Shown piece after piece: positions 23,056 to 34,999 of a DNA stretch of 64,000 nucleotides. Positions within the stretch are counted from its first letter, which is position 1; every line of letters starts with the position of its first letter. Below the pieces are notes generated by a model, which was given only the letters and a program-made list of their open reading frames with translations, was not told the origin of the DNA and did not search any database. Position numbers and translations under genes: made by a program. The stretch spans positions 3,117,501 through 3,181,500 of the forward strand of contig NC_064838.1 of NCBI RefSeq assembly GCF_024166365.1, in the 5' to 3' direction. The stretch comes from Elephas maximus indicus. Taxonomy: Eukaryota > Chordata > Mammalia > Proboscidea > Elephantidae.

Positions 23056-23534
23056 ATTTTTTTAAGTATATTTTTATAGACTTCATTTTGGCTTTTAAAA
23101 TTTTATCTGTAATTTTGCCTTTATGTTTAATATTTAGCTACCAGTACTTGGAAACCATTTTCTTATTTAGTTTTTCTACACTTAATATATGAGCTGGATC
23201 AGAACTGCCTAGGGGTTTTCCAATCTTCTTTCTGCCTGGCCCCCTCCCCAATCACCAAAGCATACCTTTAGAATATCTTCATTTGCCTCAGACAGCCCTC
23301 GTGTGTTTTTCTCTGCACAGCCGCAGCAAGTTGTCCCTGGTTTGCACGTTCTGTCTCAGTCTCTGCGTACCGTAACTCCCTCGCTGCTGGTGCCCAGTGC
23401 ACTGTTTCTAACACGTGAGTGGTTGAACCCTGGCTCTTGACTGACAAAGAAACTGGCAAAGTAGGAGTGGTGCCTAGCTTTTCGTCAAAATTACACAAAC
23501 TTTATCCTGTTTATAGGTTGTTGTGGATTAAATT
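23056..23534. other. Intergenic, no recognised feature
   Basis: No gene or confident repeat is recognised here. Confidence 0.35.
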
Positions 23535-24224
23535 CTTCAGTATGGATTGCACCTCAACATAAAGAAAACAAAAATCCTTACTACTGGACCAACGAGCAAC
23601 GCCATGATAAATGGAGAAAAGATTGAAGTTGTCAAGGATTTCATTTTACTTGGATCCACAACCAACAGCCATGGAAGCAGCAGTCAGAAATCAGATGACA
23701 CACTGCATTGGGCAAATCTGCTGCAAAGGACCTCTTTAAAGTGTTGAAAAGCACGGATGTCTCCTTGAAGACTAAGGTGCACCTGACCCAAGCCATGGTA
23801 TTTTCAATTGCATCATATGCACATGAAAGCTGGACAATGAATAAGGAAGACTGAAGAAGAATCGACACCTTTGAATTGCGATGTTGCCTAAGAGTATTGG
23901 ATGTACCATGGACTGCCAAAAGAACGAACAAATCTGTCTTGGAAGAAGCACAACCAGAATGCTCCTTAGAAGCAGGATTGGCGAGACTGCATCTTACATA
24001 CTTTAGACATGTTGTCAGAAGGGATCAGTCCCTGGAGAAGGACATCATGCTTGGCAAAGTACAGGGTCAGCGGAAAAGAGGAAGACCCTCAACAAGGTGG
24101 ATTGACACAGTGGCTGCAACAATGAGCTCAAGCATAGCAGTGATTGTAAGGATGGCACAGTGTTTCATTCTGCTGTGTATAGGGTCTCTATGAGTCAAAA
24201 CAGACTCGACGGCACCTAACAACA
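23535..24224 (+). mobile_element. RTE LINE 3' fragment with ORF2 C-terminal remnant
   Basis: A 5'-truncated RTE copy. The plus-strand frame at 23547-23747 and the frame at 23876-24193 encode the post-RT region, including LHLNIKKTKIL and RRDQSLEKDIMLGK. The tail ATGAGTCAAAACAGACTCGA is followed by GGCACCTAACAACAAC, the characteristic RTE end. Confidence 0.85.
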
Positions 24225-24602
24225 ACATGGATTAATTTGTGTCTCCCAAAAGTACGTATTGAAATCTTGGCCCTTGTACCTGTGGGTGTGATCCTTTTTG
24301 GAAACAGGGTTTTCTTTTGTCATGTTAATGAGGTCGTACTGTGTAGATGGATCTTAACCCTAATCACTTTTGAGTTATAAAAAGACCAGGATAGGCACAG
24401 ACACACAAACAAGGGAAGACAGATACCGTGTGAGGGCTGTGTACAGCCCAAGGAACACCCAGGGTACCAATGGGGAAGAAATCAATATGGCCGAGACCCT
24501 GATTTGGACTTTTAGCCTCAGAACTGTGAGAAAATTAATTTATATTCTTTAAAGCCATCCACTTGTGGTATTTGCGTTACAGCAACACTCAGGTAACTAA
24601 GA
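24225..24602 (+). mobile_element. MaLR-like LTR adjoining the RTE tail
   Basis: ATGGATTAATTTGTGTCTCC start, GTGATCCTTTTTGGAAACAG, and TTAAAGCCATCCACTTGTGG end landmarks. It lies directly at the RTE 3' end. Confidence 0.75.
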
Positions 24603-24659
24603 CACAGGTCAAAAGATTCTTGGGTAAAAATGGTAAATTTTCCTTTATGAGGTTCCAGG

Positions 24660-25149
24660 CAGTGGCATCACTAGGGGTGTGTGGGGGGGGTGCAGACCGT
24701 ACCCCCTAACACTGTCAGAGGGGGTGACACCAAAATAACCCCAGGGTCCACAGCAGTGGTGGTGGGCGCCAGGGGAGGGGCCGCCAAGGCAATGGCGTCA
24801 CTAGGATTGGTGTCACCCGTCACCCAAGGTGGTAACACATCACAACCCCCCCACCCCACATCCCTCCCTCCTCCCCAGCCCCCAGTCACTAGGGCTGGTG
24901 TCAGCCAGTGCGGGTAACTCATTACCACCCTCCACCCCCCTATCCCCCTCATCCACCAGTCAGTGAGTGAGCCTCTGGGCCGTCGCCCCACCATTGGGCA
25001 GAGAGGAGGGTCTCTGCCTTGGCCAATGGGTCAGGGGAGAAGCTGTGGGGAGCAGAGGAGGGTGGGAAAGGCTGGGGGAGCAGGGTGGGGCCAGGCCAGT
25101 CCACCCACTGAGGGGAGGGGGTGTGACACCAAGCCTAGTGACGCCACTG
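24660..25149. mobile_element. Nonautonomous hAT-like DNA transposon (MITE)
   Basis: The 490-bp element has 16-bp terminal inverted repeats, CAGTGGCATCACTAGG at 24660-24675 and CCTAGTGACGCCACTG at 25134-25149, matching at 15 of 16 positions. Perfect 8-bp direct repeats gttccagg flank it (24652-24659 and 25150-25157). An 8-bp duplication and a CAGTGG-type terminus are hAT-superfamily features. The interior is unusually GC-rich, encodes no transposase, and contains TIR-like copies at 24790-24805 and near 24883. Confidence 0.85.
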
Positions 25150-25229
25150 GTTCCAGGCCATAAGCTGTTCTGTGGTTGCAAAGTTACTTCTGCAGAGAGT
25201 AACCCAGCTGTTGTGGGGAATCAAGGTGA

Positions 25230-25368
25230 GTGAAAAGAATATGGCCTTTGCCGAGGCAGGTTTAAGTTCAAATCCTGACTCTACCACTTTCTAGATGTGT
25301 GATCTGGGGGCAAATCAATCAAATTCCCCAAGCCTCTGTCTCCTCATCTGTAAAAATGGACACAACAT
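25230..25368 (+). repeat. MIR element, 5' part (split by L1)
   Basis: TTTAAGTTCAAATCCTGACT and TGTCTCCTCATCTGTAAAAA are MIR landmarks. The remaining part resumes after the L1 at about 28505-28570 (GAAGACTACTGTGAGGACTG). Confidence 0.75.
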
Positions 25369-25369
25369 A

Positions 25370-26446
25370 CCAGGTATGCAAGGCTGGTTTAATATCAGAA
25401 AAACCATTAATGTAATCCATCACATAAATAAAACAAAAGACAAAAACCACATGATCTTATCAATTGATGCAGAAAAGGCATTTGATAAAGTTCAACACCC
25501 ATTTATGATAAAAACTCTTACCAAAATAGGAATTGAAGGAAAATTCCTCAACATAATAAAGGGCATCTATGCAAAGCCAACAGCCAATATCACTCTAAAT
25601 GGAGAGAACCTGAAAGCATTTCCCTTGAGAACGGGAACCAGACAAGGATGCCCTTTATCATCACTCTTATTCAACATCGTACTTGAAGTCCTAGCCAGGG
25701 CAATTAGGCTAGACAAAGAAATAAAGGGTATCCAGATTGGCAAGGAGGAAGTAAAGCTATCACTATTTGCAGATGACATGATCGTATACATGGAAAACCC
25801 TAAGGAATCCTCCAGAAAACTACTGAAACTAACAGAAGAGTTTGGAAGAGTCTCAGGTTATAAAATAAACATACAAAAATCACTTGGATTCCTCTACATC
25901 AACAAAAAGAACACCGAAGAGGAAATAACCAAATCAATACCATTCACAGTAGCCCCCAAGAAGATAAAATACTTAGGAATAAATCTTACCAAGGATGTAA
26001 AAGACCTATACAAAGAAAACTATAAAACTCTGCTACAAGAAATTCAAAAGGACATACTTAAGTGGAAAAACATACCCTGCTCATGGATAGGAAGACTTAA
26101 CATAGTAAAAATGTCTATTCTACCAAAAGCCATCTATACACATAACGCACTTCCAATCCAAATACCAATGTCATACTTTAAGGGGATAGAGAAACAAATC
26201 ACCAATTTCATATGGAAGGGAAAGAACCCCCGGATAAGCAAAACATTACTGAAAAAGAAGAAGAAAGTTGGAGGCCTCACTCTACCTGATTTCAGAGCCT
26301 ATTATACAGCTGCAGTAGTCAAAACAGCCTGGTACTGGTACAACAACAGGCACATAGACCAATGGAACAGAATTGAGAACCCAGATATAAATCCATCTAC
26401 GTATGAGCAGCTGATATTTGACAAAGGACTAGTGTCAGTCAATTAG
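25370..26446 (+). pseudogene. L1 ORF2 remnant, reverse transcriptase region
   Basis: The open frame covers the L1 ORF2p reverse transcriptase: [13 protein letters not shown] with the first catalytic Asp, [14 protein letters not shown], and [11 protein letters not shown] with the catalytic ADD (usually F/YADD in L1), followed by the thumb region ([17 protein letters not shown]). It ends at a stop at 26444-26446, after which homology continues in another frame. The endonuclease domain is absent because of 5' truncation. It is not an autonomous element. Confidence 0.95.
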
Positions 26447-26506
26447 GGAAATGAAAGTCTTTTTAACAAATGGTGCTGGCATACCTGGATATCCACTTGC
26501 AAAAGA

Positions 26507-27484
26507 ATGAAACGGGACCCATACCTCACACCATGCACAAAAACTAACTCCAAGTGGATCAAAGACCTAAACATAAAGACTAAAACGATAAAGATCATGG
26601 AAGAAAAAATAGGATCAACCCTAGGAGCCCTAATACAGGGCATAAACAGAATACAAAACATTACCAAAAATGATGAAGAGAAACCAGATAACTGGGAGCT
26701 CCTAAAAATCAAACACCTATGCTCATCTAAAGACTTCACCAAAAGAGTAAAAAGACCACCTACAGACTGGGAAAGAATATTCAGCTATGACATTTCAGAC
26801 CAGCGCCTGATCTCTAAAATCTACATGATTCTGTCAAAACTCAACCACAAAAAGACAAGCAACCCAATCAAGAAGTGGGCAAAGGATATGAACACACATT
26901 TCACTAAAGAAGATATTCAGGCAGCCAACAGATACATGAGAAAATGCTCCCGATCATTAGCCATTAGAGAAATGCAAATTAAAACTACGATGAGATTCCA
27001 TCTCACACCAACTGGACTGGCATTAATCCAAAAAACACAAAATAATAAATGTTGGAGAGGCTGCGGAGAGATTGGAACTCTCATACACTGCTGGTGGGAA
27101 TGTAAAATGGTACAACCACTTTGGAAATCTATCTGGCATTATCTTAAACAGTTAGAAAGAGAACTACCATACAACCCAGAAATCCCACTCCTCGGAATAT
27201 ACCCTAGAGATACAAGAGCCTTCACACAAACAGATATATGCACACCCATGTTTATTGCAGCTCTGTTTACAATAGCAAAAAGCTGGAAGCAACCAAGATG
27301 TCCGTCAACGGATGAATGGGTAAATAAATTGTGGTATATTCACACAATGGAATACTACGCATCGATAAAGAACAGTGACGAATCTCTGAAACATTTCATA
27401 ACATGGAGGAATCTGGAAGGCATTATGCTGAGCGAAATGAGTCAGTTGCAAAAGGACAAATATTGTATAAGACCACTATTATAA
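26507..27484 (+). pseudogene. L1 ORF2 remnant, C-terminal region
   Basis: Continuation of the preceding ORF2 in a shifted frame, 325 residues from the first ATG. It contains the L1 C-terminal Cys-rich region: [19 protein letters not shown] corresponds to the CX3CX7HX4C motif. It ends near the expected ORF2 C-terminus (EMSQLQKDKYC). The break near 26446-26507 separates it from the RT part, so full ORF2p cannot be made. Confidence 0.95.
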
Positions 27485-28570
27485 GATCTTGAGAAATAGA
27501 AAAAACGGAGAAGAACACACACTTTTGTGGTTACAAAGGGGGGAGGGAGGGAGGGAGGGAGAGGGCTTTTTATTGATCAATCTGTAGATAAGAACTGCTT
27601 TGGGTGAAGGGAAAGACAACACTCAATACAAGGAAGGTCAGCCTAATTGGACTGGACTAAAAGCAAAGAGGTTTCCGGGATAAAATGAAAGCTTCAAAGG
27701 TCAGCGGAGCAGGGGCTGGGGTCTGGGGAACATGGTTTGAGGGGACTTCTAAGTCAATGGGCAAAATAATTCTATTATGAAAACATTCTGCATCCCACTT
27801 TGAATTGTGGCACCTGGGGTCCTAAATGCCAACAAGCGGCCATCTAAGATACATCAATTGGTCTCAACCCACCTGGAGCAAAGGCAAAGGAAGAACACCA
27901 AGGTCACACGACAACTAAGAACCCAAGAGACAGAAAGGGCCACATGATCCAGAGACCTACATTATCCCGAGAACAGAAGAACTAGTTGGTGCCCGGCCAC
28001 AATCGATGTCTGCCCTGTCAGGGAGCACAACAGACAACTCCTGAGGGAGCAGGAGACCAATGGGATACAGACCCCAAATTCTCATGAAAAGACCATACCT
28101 AATGGTATGATTGCGACTAGAGGAATCCCAGAGACAATGCTCCCCAGAACTTCTGATGGCACAGGACAGGAACCGTCCCCGAAGACAACTCATCAGGCAT
28201 GAAAAGGACTGGTCAGTGGGGGGGAGAGAGATGCTGATGAAGAGTGAGCTAATTAAATCAGGTGGACACTGGAGAGTGTGTTGGCAACTCTTGACTGGAG
28301 GGGGGATGGGAAGATAGAGAGAGAGGGAAGATGGCAAAATTGGCACGAAACGAGAGACTGTAAGGGCTGATTCAATAGGGGGAGAGCAAGTGGGAGAAGG
28401 GAGTAAGATGTATGTAAACCTACACGTGACAGACTGATTGGAATTGTAAATGTTCACTTGAAGCTTAATAAAAATTAATTATAAAAAAAAAATGGACACA
28501 ACATCATATACCACAGAAGACTACTGTGAGGACTGAAACAGGATATATATATAGCAGTTGACCTGTATTA

Positions 28571-28932
28571 GGTTCTCCATCAATTTAAATTACCCCCCTT
28601 CTCCACTGAGCTCCTCCCATATTAAAAAATGACAAATAAAAATTATTCCCTTACATTTATTTATTTTATGACCTTCATAATAGCTCTATGAAGATTGCAA
28701 AACAAATTTTTCACAGATGAAACTGAGATCCAAAGAAATTAAACGAATCTCCAGGGTAATAGTTAATCAAAGGACAGACCAGGACTGGTCATCCTTCTGT
28801 TATATAATACGATTTTGATGCTGTTTCCTGTGCGTCGTGATGTTCTCCCTCTGAAAGATTCTGATAAATATGTTCTATGATGCACCCAATTATACATAAA
28901 CACCAGGCTTGAAGACTGTGCCATGTCCCGTC
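28571..28932. other. Intergenic with a MIR-like fragment
   Basis: About 28640-28790 resembles a diverged minus-orientation MIR (CACAGATGAAACTGAGATCC). The rest is unassigned. Confidence 0.4.
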
Positions 28933-29861
28933 TGTAAAAATGACGTGGGGGTGGCATCTGACCTCCTCTAACTTCACAAGGGTGAAGAAGAATCAAGATC
29001 AACAGCCCAAGGCTAATTCCTATGAGGTGGAGGTCAGACATACCTCCTCTCTCTGCCGTCTTTACCAATTCTGGCACCAACTATCCCTCCCACAGCACTC
29101 CCCACTTTTCTACCGAGTTTAATAACTCATTGCTGCAACAGCCACACAAAACTCACAGACAATACTCATAATTATGGGGTTTATTAGGGAAGTAACAGGT
29201 TACAATTCAGGTTCGGGAACACCCAGGATACAGTTCTTCCATCAAGACAGCCTCTTCTCAGCTGTGCCCACAGGTATACCTATTTTTGGCTCTCAGCCTC
29301 TGCCCTGCTCAGGCAAATGTTACAAAACTCTTTTAGCTCTGCCAATAAGCACCCCAAGGCACCTCACCCAACCCGTAAGCCTCAGCCCAAAGGTGCTCAG
29401 CTCTAGCTCCATCTGCCAGCCTAGTTCTACGAAGTATCCAGAGGCACCCTACTCTGCCAGCAAGCCTCCCTCCCAAAGGCACTCAGCTTTCTTGCTCTGT
29501 GAACCAGGAAACCCATCACGCCGCCTCCTGCCGGTCTCCTGGTTCTGCCGCTGTTTCTTGGCTGCCACTTCTCAGTGTCTTCAGTGTTAGAGCTCTCTCT
29601 CTGTCTCAGTTTCCTGGAGCTTCTCAGCAGAGGGATCCTGGGTCCAAAGGACATCCTCCACTCTTGGCTCTCCTTTCTTGGTGGTGGTGAGATTCTCTCC
29701 TTCACACCTTGCGATGGCTCATTTTAAGCTGAGTGGGATGGCAGAATTGACCAATCCCCTTAGTGGGCTACAAGAACCTTATTTGCACAGTCCCACCCAA
29801 TCACTTGTGTAAGAGTTACAAGGCCACAGAGAGAAAGGCCACACAAAAGTAATCCATCACA
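28933..29861 (-). mobile_element. 3' LTR of ERVL-like element
   Basis: On the minus strand the LTR runs TGTGATGGATTACTTTTGTG (from 29861) to TCATTTTTACA (28933), 929 bp, with canonical TG...CA ends. It contains CTAATAAACCCATAATTATG as polyadenylation signal. It matches 31784-32746 and the nested LTR at 9043-9564. Confidence 0.8.
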
Positions 29862-31783
29862 CCGCAGGCCACCCCCTGGCTTTTCTAGCCATGATTCTTT
29901 CATACTTGGAGGATAATTTTCCCCTCTCAATCATTTTACCAGACCAAAACAGTCATTAACAATTAGTCCTTCAGTAGGGCAAAGAGTCCTCAGGGTGAGG
30001 TGACTGAAGTACCCGCCATTCAGGTCTGCTGCAAGTGTTCATCTGATCTGGTCAAGCTCTCCAAGTTATCTCAGCCTCACACTTTCTGGTGTCTGAAAAT
30101 TTAACTGAAAAAACTGAGAGATTATTCCCTTGTTTTGAGCCTCATGAGGTATCAGCATAGCAAAACCTTTAAGGGATTTTAGGCCACTGTACTCAAGTCC
30201 AGCAGTGCCTCCCCCTTGGTCCACACTTTTACATTTACAGCTTCTACAATTAACAGATTTTACAATTACAATTAACCCTGTTAACAGTCAACACTCAAGG
30301 CTGAATCATATAATCCTATCAGCATCTTCCCCTACCTTCTCTTCCCCAGAACTCAGGAAAAAAGAAATCTATTCAGTGGGAATCCTCCCTTGTACCCCTC
30401 ATTTTGAGTGTAAGCACACCCACAAAAGCATATAAGCCAGCCACTTTGTGATTTCATCTCCTCCCATTTTAGATAGCCGATGTTTAAATTGCCATCAAAC
30501 TAGTACTCTGAGGAGACAAGCACGTTCCTTGGTCTTGAAGAATCTTCTGTTCTGGTTGGAACTTTGAGCATCTGCATCCAGAAGCAAAGTCCAGGCCATC
30601 ACATTGCAGCAAGCTACACCAGTTCATGATGTCAAAAATCTTTCTCTCCATTCAGTTGGTTTCTGGCCAGCTAATCCCCAGCCATCCAAGCTAGGTCACA
30701 ATGGGTAGCTCCTTCTCTCTCTCTCTCATCCCTAGCCCCCTTGGGCTAGGTCAACACATTCCACTTGTAAACTCAGAAGTCCACACAATTCCCTGGACTT
30801 CTGACCAGCCAGCAGTCCCTCTCACTTTCTCAACCCTAGACCCCATGGGTTAGGTCAACAGGTGCCAATGGAACATGTCCAAATTTATCCCATCTCTTCA
30901 TTGCTGTACTCCTACTTCTAATCATGAGTAAACTCAGGTAGTCACCTGAGGCAAGCATACTGAGCTGTCTACTCACTGGCTCCCTTTAACTTCCAGTCCT
31001 GGAAGGAGGTTCTGATGGGCACTGACTTTTCCTGCCTTGAAGCGTCCAACAGCAAACTGCTTGCTCGAAATTCAAAAAGTAAAAAAATCACTTTTTTTTT
31101 CCTGTAGGTCCTTCCTTCAAATGCAGATCTCTGTTCTCTCAGCAGTTCTAGGTGGTTCTGTGTGTCATTTCAAAAGCAAAGTCTAGGTGGGCACAGGTTT
31201 TAGACCTAAGCCACCACTCTCTCTACAGGGCTACTGGCTTGAAACATAAAGACTGCCTTTCCCTTGGGCAAATCCTGGTTTCCCTTTTAGCATATCCAAT
31301 CAAGTATTGGCTGAAGGCAGAGTTATACGCTCTCTATAATCTATACTATCCAGTATTTATTTGCATCATGCATTTAGGTCTGTTTTACAACTCGAGGTAG
31401 GAGTAACATTCAATATCCATAATACATTCAATAAACACATAATCTTAAACATATAACCCTTTTTAGAAAACATTCCAGTTTCATCTTTTCCACTCCTTGA
31501 CTCTCTTCCCATTCATATTCATATGGCCCTGGGCCCCGGATTGGGTAGAACTGGTAGACTCTGGCTTCCTATCAATCATCCTGCTTTTCTGGCCTGGCTT
31601 TTGCCTCAGGCCACTCCAGCTGCAGCATAGTTTTACTTTCAGCTGTTATAGGTAACAACAACCAAAGTAACCATCTAATAATGAAAAGTTTGACTTCTCA
31701 TGCCTCTTCGTTCTTTCTCTTACAAAGTCCCATGCTTCCATGAGTCTGGAGACATTGCTACAAATCCCGCCTCTGACACCAAC
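29862..31783 (-). mobile_element. Internal region of ERVL-like element, noncoding
   Basis: About 1.9 kb between two matching LTRs. No gag, pol or env reading frame is seen. On the minus strand a primer-binding site is present at one end and a purine-rich stretch (about 29875-29940) near the other. The short length and lack of coding sequence suggest a nonautonomous or internally deleted element. Confidence 0.7.
31761..31781 (-). other. Primer-binding site, tRNA-Leu type
   Basis: On the minus strand TGGTGTCAGAGGCGGGATT begins two bases after the LTR terminus. It resembles the complement of a tRNA-Leu 3' end (TGGTGTCAGGAGTGGGATT), the primer class used by ERVL elements; two positions differ. 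Confidence 0.65.
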
Positions 31784-32451
31784 TGTAAAATGGCGTACGG
31801 AGGGTGGTAGCTGACCTCTCTAACTTCACAAGGGGGAAGAAGAATCAAGATCAACAGCCCAAGGCTAATTCCTATGAGGTAGAGGTCAGATATGCCTACT
31901 CTCTCTGCCATCTTTACAATTTTGACACCAACCATCCCTTCCACGGCGCTCTTCTCTTCTGAGTTCGATAGTTCATTGCAATGGCCACACAGAACTCACA
32001 GACAATATGATTGTGGGGTTTATTAGGGAAGTAACAGGTTAAAATTCAGGTTCAGGAATGCTCAGGATACAGTTCTTCCATCGGGACAGCCTCCTCTCAG
32101 CTGTGCCCGCAGGCGAGACTCTCTCTGGCCCTCAGCGTCTGCCCTGCTTAGGCAAGTGTTATAAAGCTCTTTTAGTCCTGCTGAAAAGTACCGCAATGCA
32201 CCCCACCCCACCAGTAAGCCTCAGCCCGAAGGCATTCAGTTCTAGCTCTGTGAGTCTGCCAGCCTATGTCCACCAAGTGCCCAGAGGTACCCCACTCTGC
32301 CAGCAAGCCTCCTGCCCAAAAGCACTCGGCTTTCTCCCTCTATGGGCCAGCAAGCCCACCATGCCATTGTTTCCTGGTTCTGCTGCTGTTTCTCTGCTGC
32401 CACTTTTCACCATCTTCATTGTTAGAGCTCTCTCTCCCTCCCTCTCTCTCT

Positions 32452-32495
<44 letters not shown>

Positions 32496-32746
32496 CTCCT
32501 GGAGCTTCTCGGCACAGGGACCCTGGTTCCAAAGGACGTGCTCCAGTCTTGGGTCTTCTTTCTTGGTGGTGGTGAGATCCTCTCTTTCCCACCTCTGTGA
32601 TGGCTCAGTTTAAGCCAAATGGGATGGCAAAACTGACCAACCCCTTGGGTGAGCTACAGTGACCTATTTGCACAGTCCCACACAATCACTTGGGTGGGGG
32701 TTACAAGACCATGGTAAGAAAGGCCACACAAAAGCGATCCATCGCA
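31784..32746 (-). mobile_element. 5' LTR of ERVL-like element
   Basis: On the minus strand it runs from TGCGATGGATCGCTTTTGTG (32746) to CGCCATTTTACA (31784), 963 bp. It carries a (CT)n expansion on the plus strand at 32427-32492 that the other LTR lacks, so part of the length difference is microsatellite growth. Confidence 0.8.
32427..32492. repeat. (CT)n microsatellite
   Basis: CTCTCTCCCTCCCTCTCT grading into pure CT over about 66 bp, inside the LTR. Confidence 0.95.
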
Positions 32747-33029
32747 CCAACACCTCTTCCACAAAGCATGCTATTTTCTCCACTTTGTAGTTTGTTGGTA
32801 GTTTCTAATTGTTTTTGTGTGCACATTTTTCTCCTCCGGCAAGGTTTTCCACCACCCCTCTGTCAGTTTGTGGTATGTTGCTGTGATGTGGGAAGCTATT
32901 CCACTGATATTTCCAATACCATTGGGGTCACCCACGGCAGTCACGTTTCAACAGAGCTTCCAGACTAAGTCACACTAGGAAGAAACGTCTGGTGACATAC
33001 TTCTGAAAATGAAAAATGTGTAGATCATA

Positions 33030-33270
33030 ACAGAACATTGTCCGACTCACTTGCTTTGGGTAGGTCATCAAAAGGAATCAATGACTAGAGGAGGACATTA
33101 TGTTTGGTGAAGCGGAGGGCATAGGAGAACCTCAGTGAGAGGGATTGACACCGTAGCCATGGCAATGGACCCCAACATGCCAGGGATCATGAGGATGACA
33201 CAGAACTGCGCAGTGTTTGTTCTGCTGTGCATGTGGCTCCCATGAGTTGGAGTCAATTCAACCATGGCTC
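33030..33270 (+). mobile_element. RTE LINE 3'-end fragment
   Basis: GACTAGAGGAGGACATTATG, GACACCGTAGCCATGGCAAT and the tail ATGAGTTGGAGTCAATTCAA are diverged RTE 3' landmarks in order. Confidence 0.75.
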
Positions 33271-34999
33271 CCTACCTACCTGCCTAACAAGGCGTTAAGT
33301 TCCTTGAGCACAGAAAGAGTGCCTTAAGGTACCACCTTATCTTTAGTATCAGTCTGGTCACACAAAGCAGCTTCATAAACACTTGCTGACTTAGATGATG
33401 TTAAATGGGTCATAAGAGATCAGAAATGTACATTCAAGTGCCACTCAGAGCAGGGGGAGGGAATGCCTCATCCCTTTCCCAGGTCACAAGTGTGAAATAC
33501 ACCCACATAGATGGTGTCAGAGAGGAAAGAAGTTTACTCCAGAGAGTAGCATTTTAGTTGGCTCTCATTTACTCAAACGTAGCAGGTCACCCACTTTGCG
33601 AAATCATCAGGCTCCCCAAGGCCTTTGGCTGGCCTACCTTAGGACCATTTCACTGATCATTTTCAGACTCAGCAACAGAGATGAAAAGAAAATCAATCCA
33701 CTTTGCCATGAGGCACAGCCCGGATGAAAGTATGCATGAGGACCTTGGTGGCTAGGAGCTCTGGGGGCCATCTGCAGAGAACCGTCCGTCTAAGCCAGTG
33801 CTCTCTAGTTGCCAAAGATTCTTTCCCCTTTAACCTAACAGTAGACAATCATGGCTAATAAGCCAGAAAGAGGGAGATGAGCAAATTTTGAATTTTCCCA
33901 ACAGCTGGATTCAAAGCAGATAAAAGGAGATAGCCTGACCTTTCCATCACACTGGGAAAAGCTAATTTGTGGTTACGTTTATTATTAGAGATTTCTTAGA
34001 AGGCTCTGGCAATATCATTCGGTAGATTGCAGGGTTGTCTTCCCCTGTCTTTGCCAGAGTCTCTGAACAGATTGGCTGCCTGCTTCAACTGACCTAAGAC
34101 CCTTCTCTCCCTTCACAGAAAGGCTATTGTATTAAAGGCTCCTGGCCTCCCAGCTTCTTTCACTGAGAGCAGGTATTACCAAGCAGGTATTCTCTGTAGA
34201 GGACAAGAGCAGTGGTCCAGTTCCTAGTCCCAGCTCTGCCCTTTCTAGCCCTAAGACACTTGTTTGAATCTGGTTTGCTAGAGGCCCTCTAAGGCCCAGA
34301 CTTGTTGCTACACTATAGGTCCCCCAAATGGAAGCAAAGAATTCTACCATGGACCCGCCACTGCTGTTGCCAGGCCCAGGTTTAAGTGCTATAATTCTCT
34401 GCTCAGTAAGCCAGCTCCATCACCCTTTCGTGAGCTGAGATGAGGGTTGGGAACCTTGGCAGGCTGTGAGGGATGGAGCTAGAGGTTTCTGCTCCAAGAT
34501 AACCTCCTCCACTGAGGTAGCAGAGAGGAAGGCTGCACCAAGGGTGTGCGCCTCGTTGGCAGGAGGCTGAAACAGTTTCAGGGCTCCTCAGCAAACCTCA
34601 GTTTCCCCCATTAAGGCGGAAAGGGGGATTTCTTTGCCGAAGAAACCCCAGATGACTAGGGGAACTTACTACTTGGGGAGGCCATCCCACTCTAGGAAGT
34701 CACAGGGGAAAAAAAGGGAAGGGAAGGACTAGTTAAAAATACACCAAACAAAGACATTTCAAGCTGAGGGGGCAGTGAGTTTATGTTAATGGAGGAGGAA
34801 GCAACTCAGAAAAGCAGGGTGAAAATGGTCGCACAGCTCAAAGAATATAACCAATGTCACTGAATTGTACACGTAGAAGCTGTTGGTGTTTTGCTGTGTA
34901 TTGTCAACAGTAACAACAAAATATATAAGATTTTCTTTAAAATACACGAAACAGGAAGGTTTCTAACTTCGTTCGTCTTGGAGAGAGGGGAGAAGCTAA
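33271..34999. other. Single-copy intergenic DNA
   Basis: No gene is seen and no confident repeat; a stretch at about 34840-34960 (CCAATGTCACTGAATTGTAC) may be a diverged retro-element tail. This marks the start of a repeat-poor region that continues to about 43.5 kb. Confidence 0.4.

Larger units (their letters stand above)
25369..28487 (+). mobile_element. 5'-truncated L1 LINE with perfect target duplication
   Basis: The element starts inside ORF2 and ends in an A-rich tail. The 17-nt sequence aaaaatggacacaacat occurs at 25352-25368 and 28488-28504, a perfect target duplication with an A-rich start as expected for L1 endonuclease. A G-rich 3' UTR segment, (GGGA)n, lies at 27539-27565. The intact duplication and long open frames indicate a fairly recent insertion. 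Confidence 0.95.

Noticed and set aside
27539-27565. (GGGA)n as an independent satellite
   Set aside because: It is the G-rich part of the L1 3' UTR.
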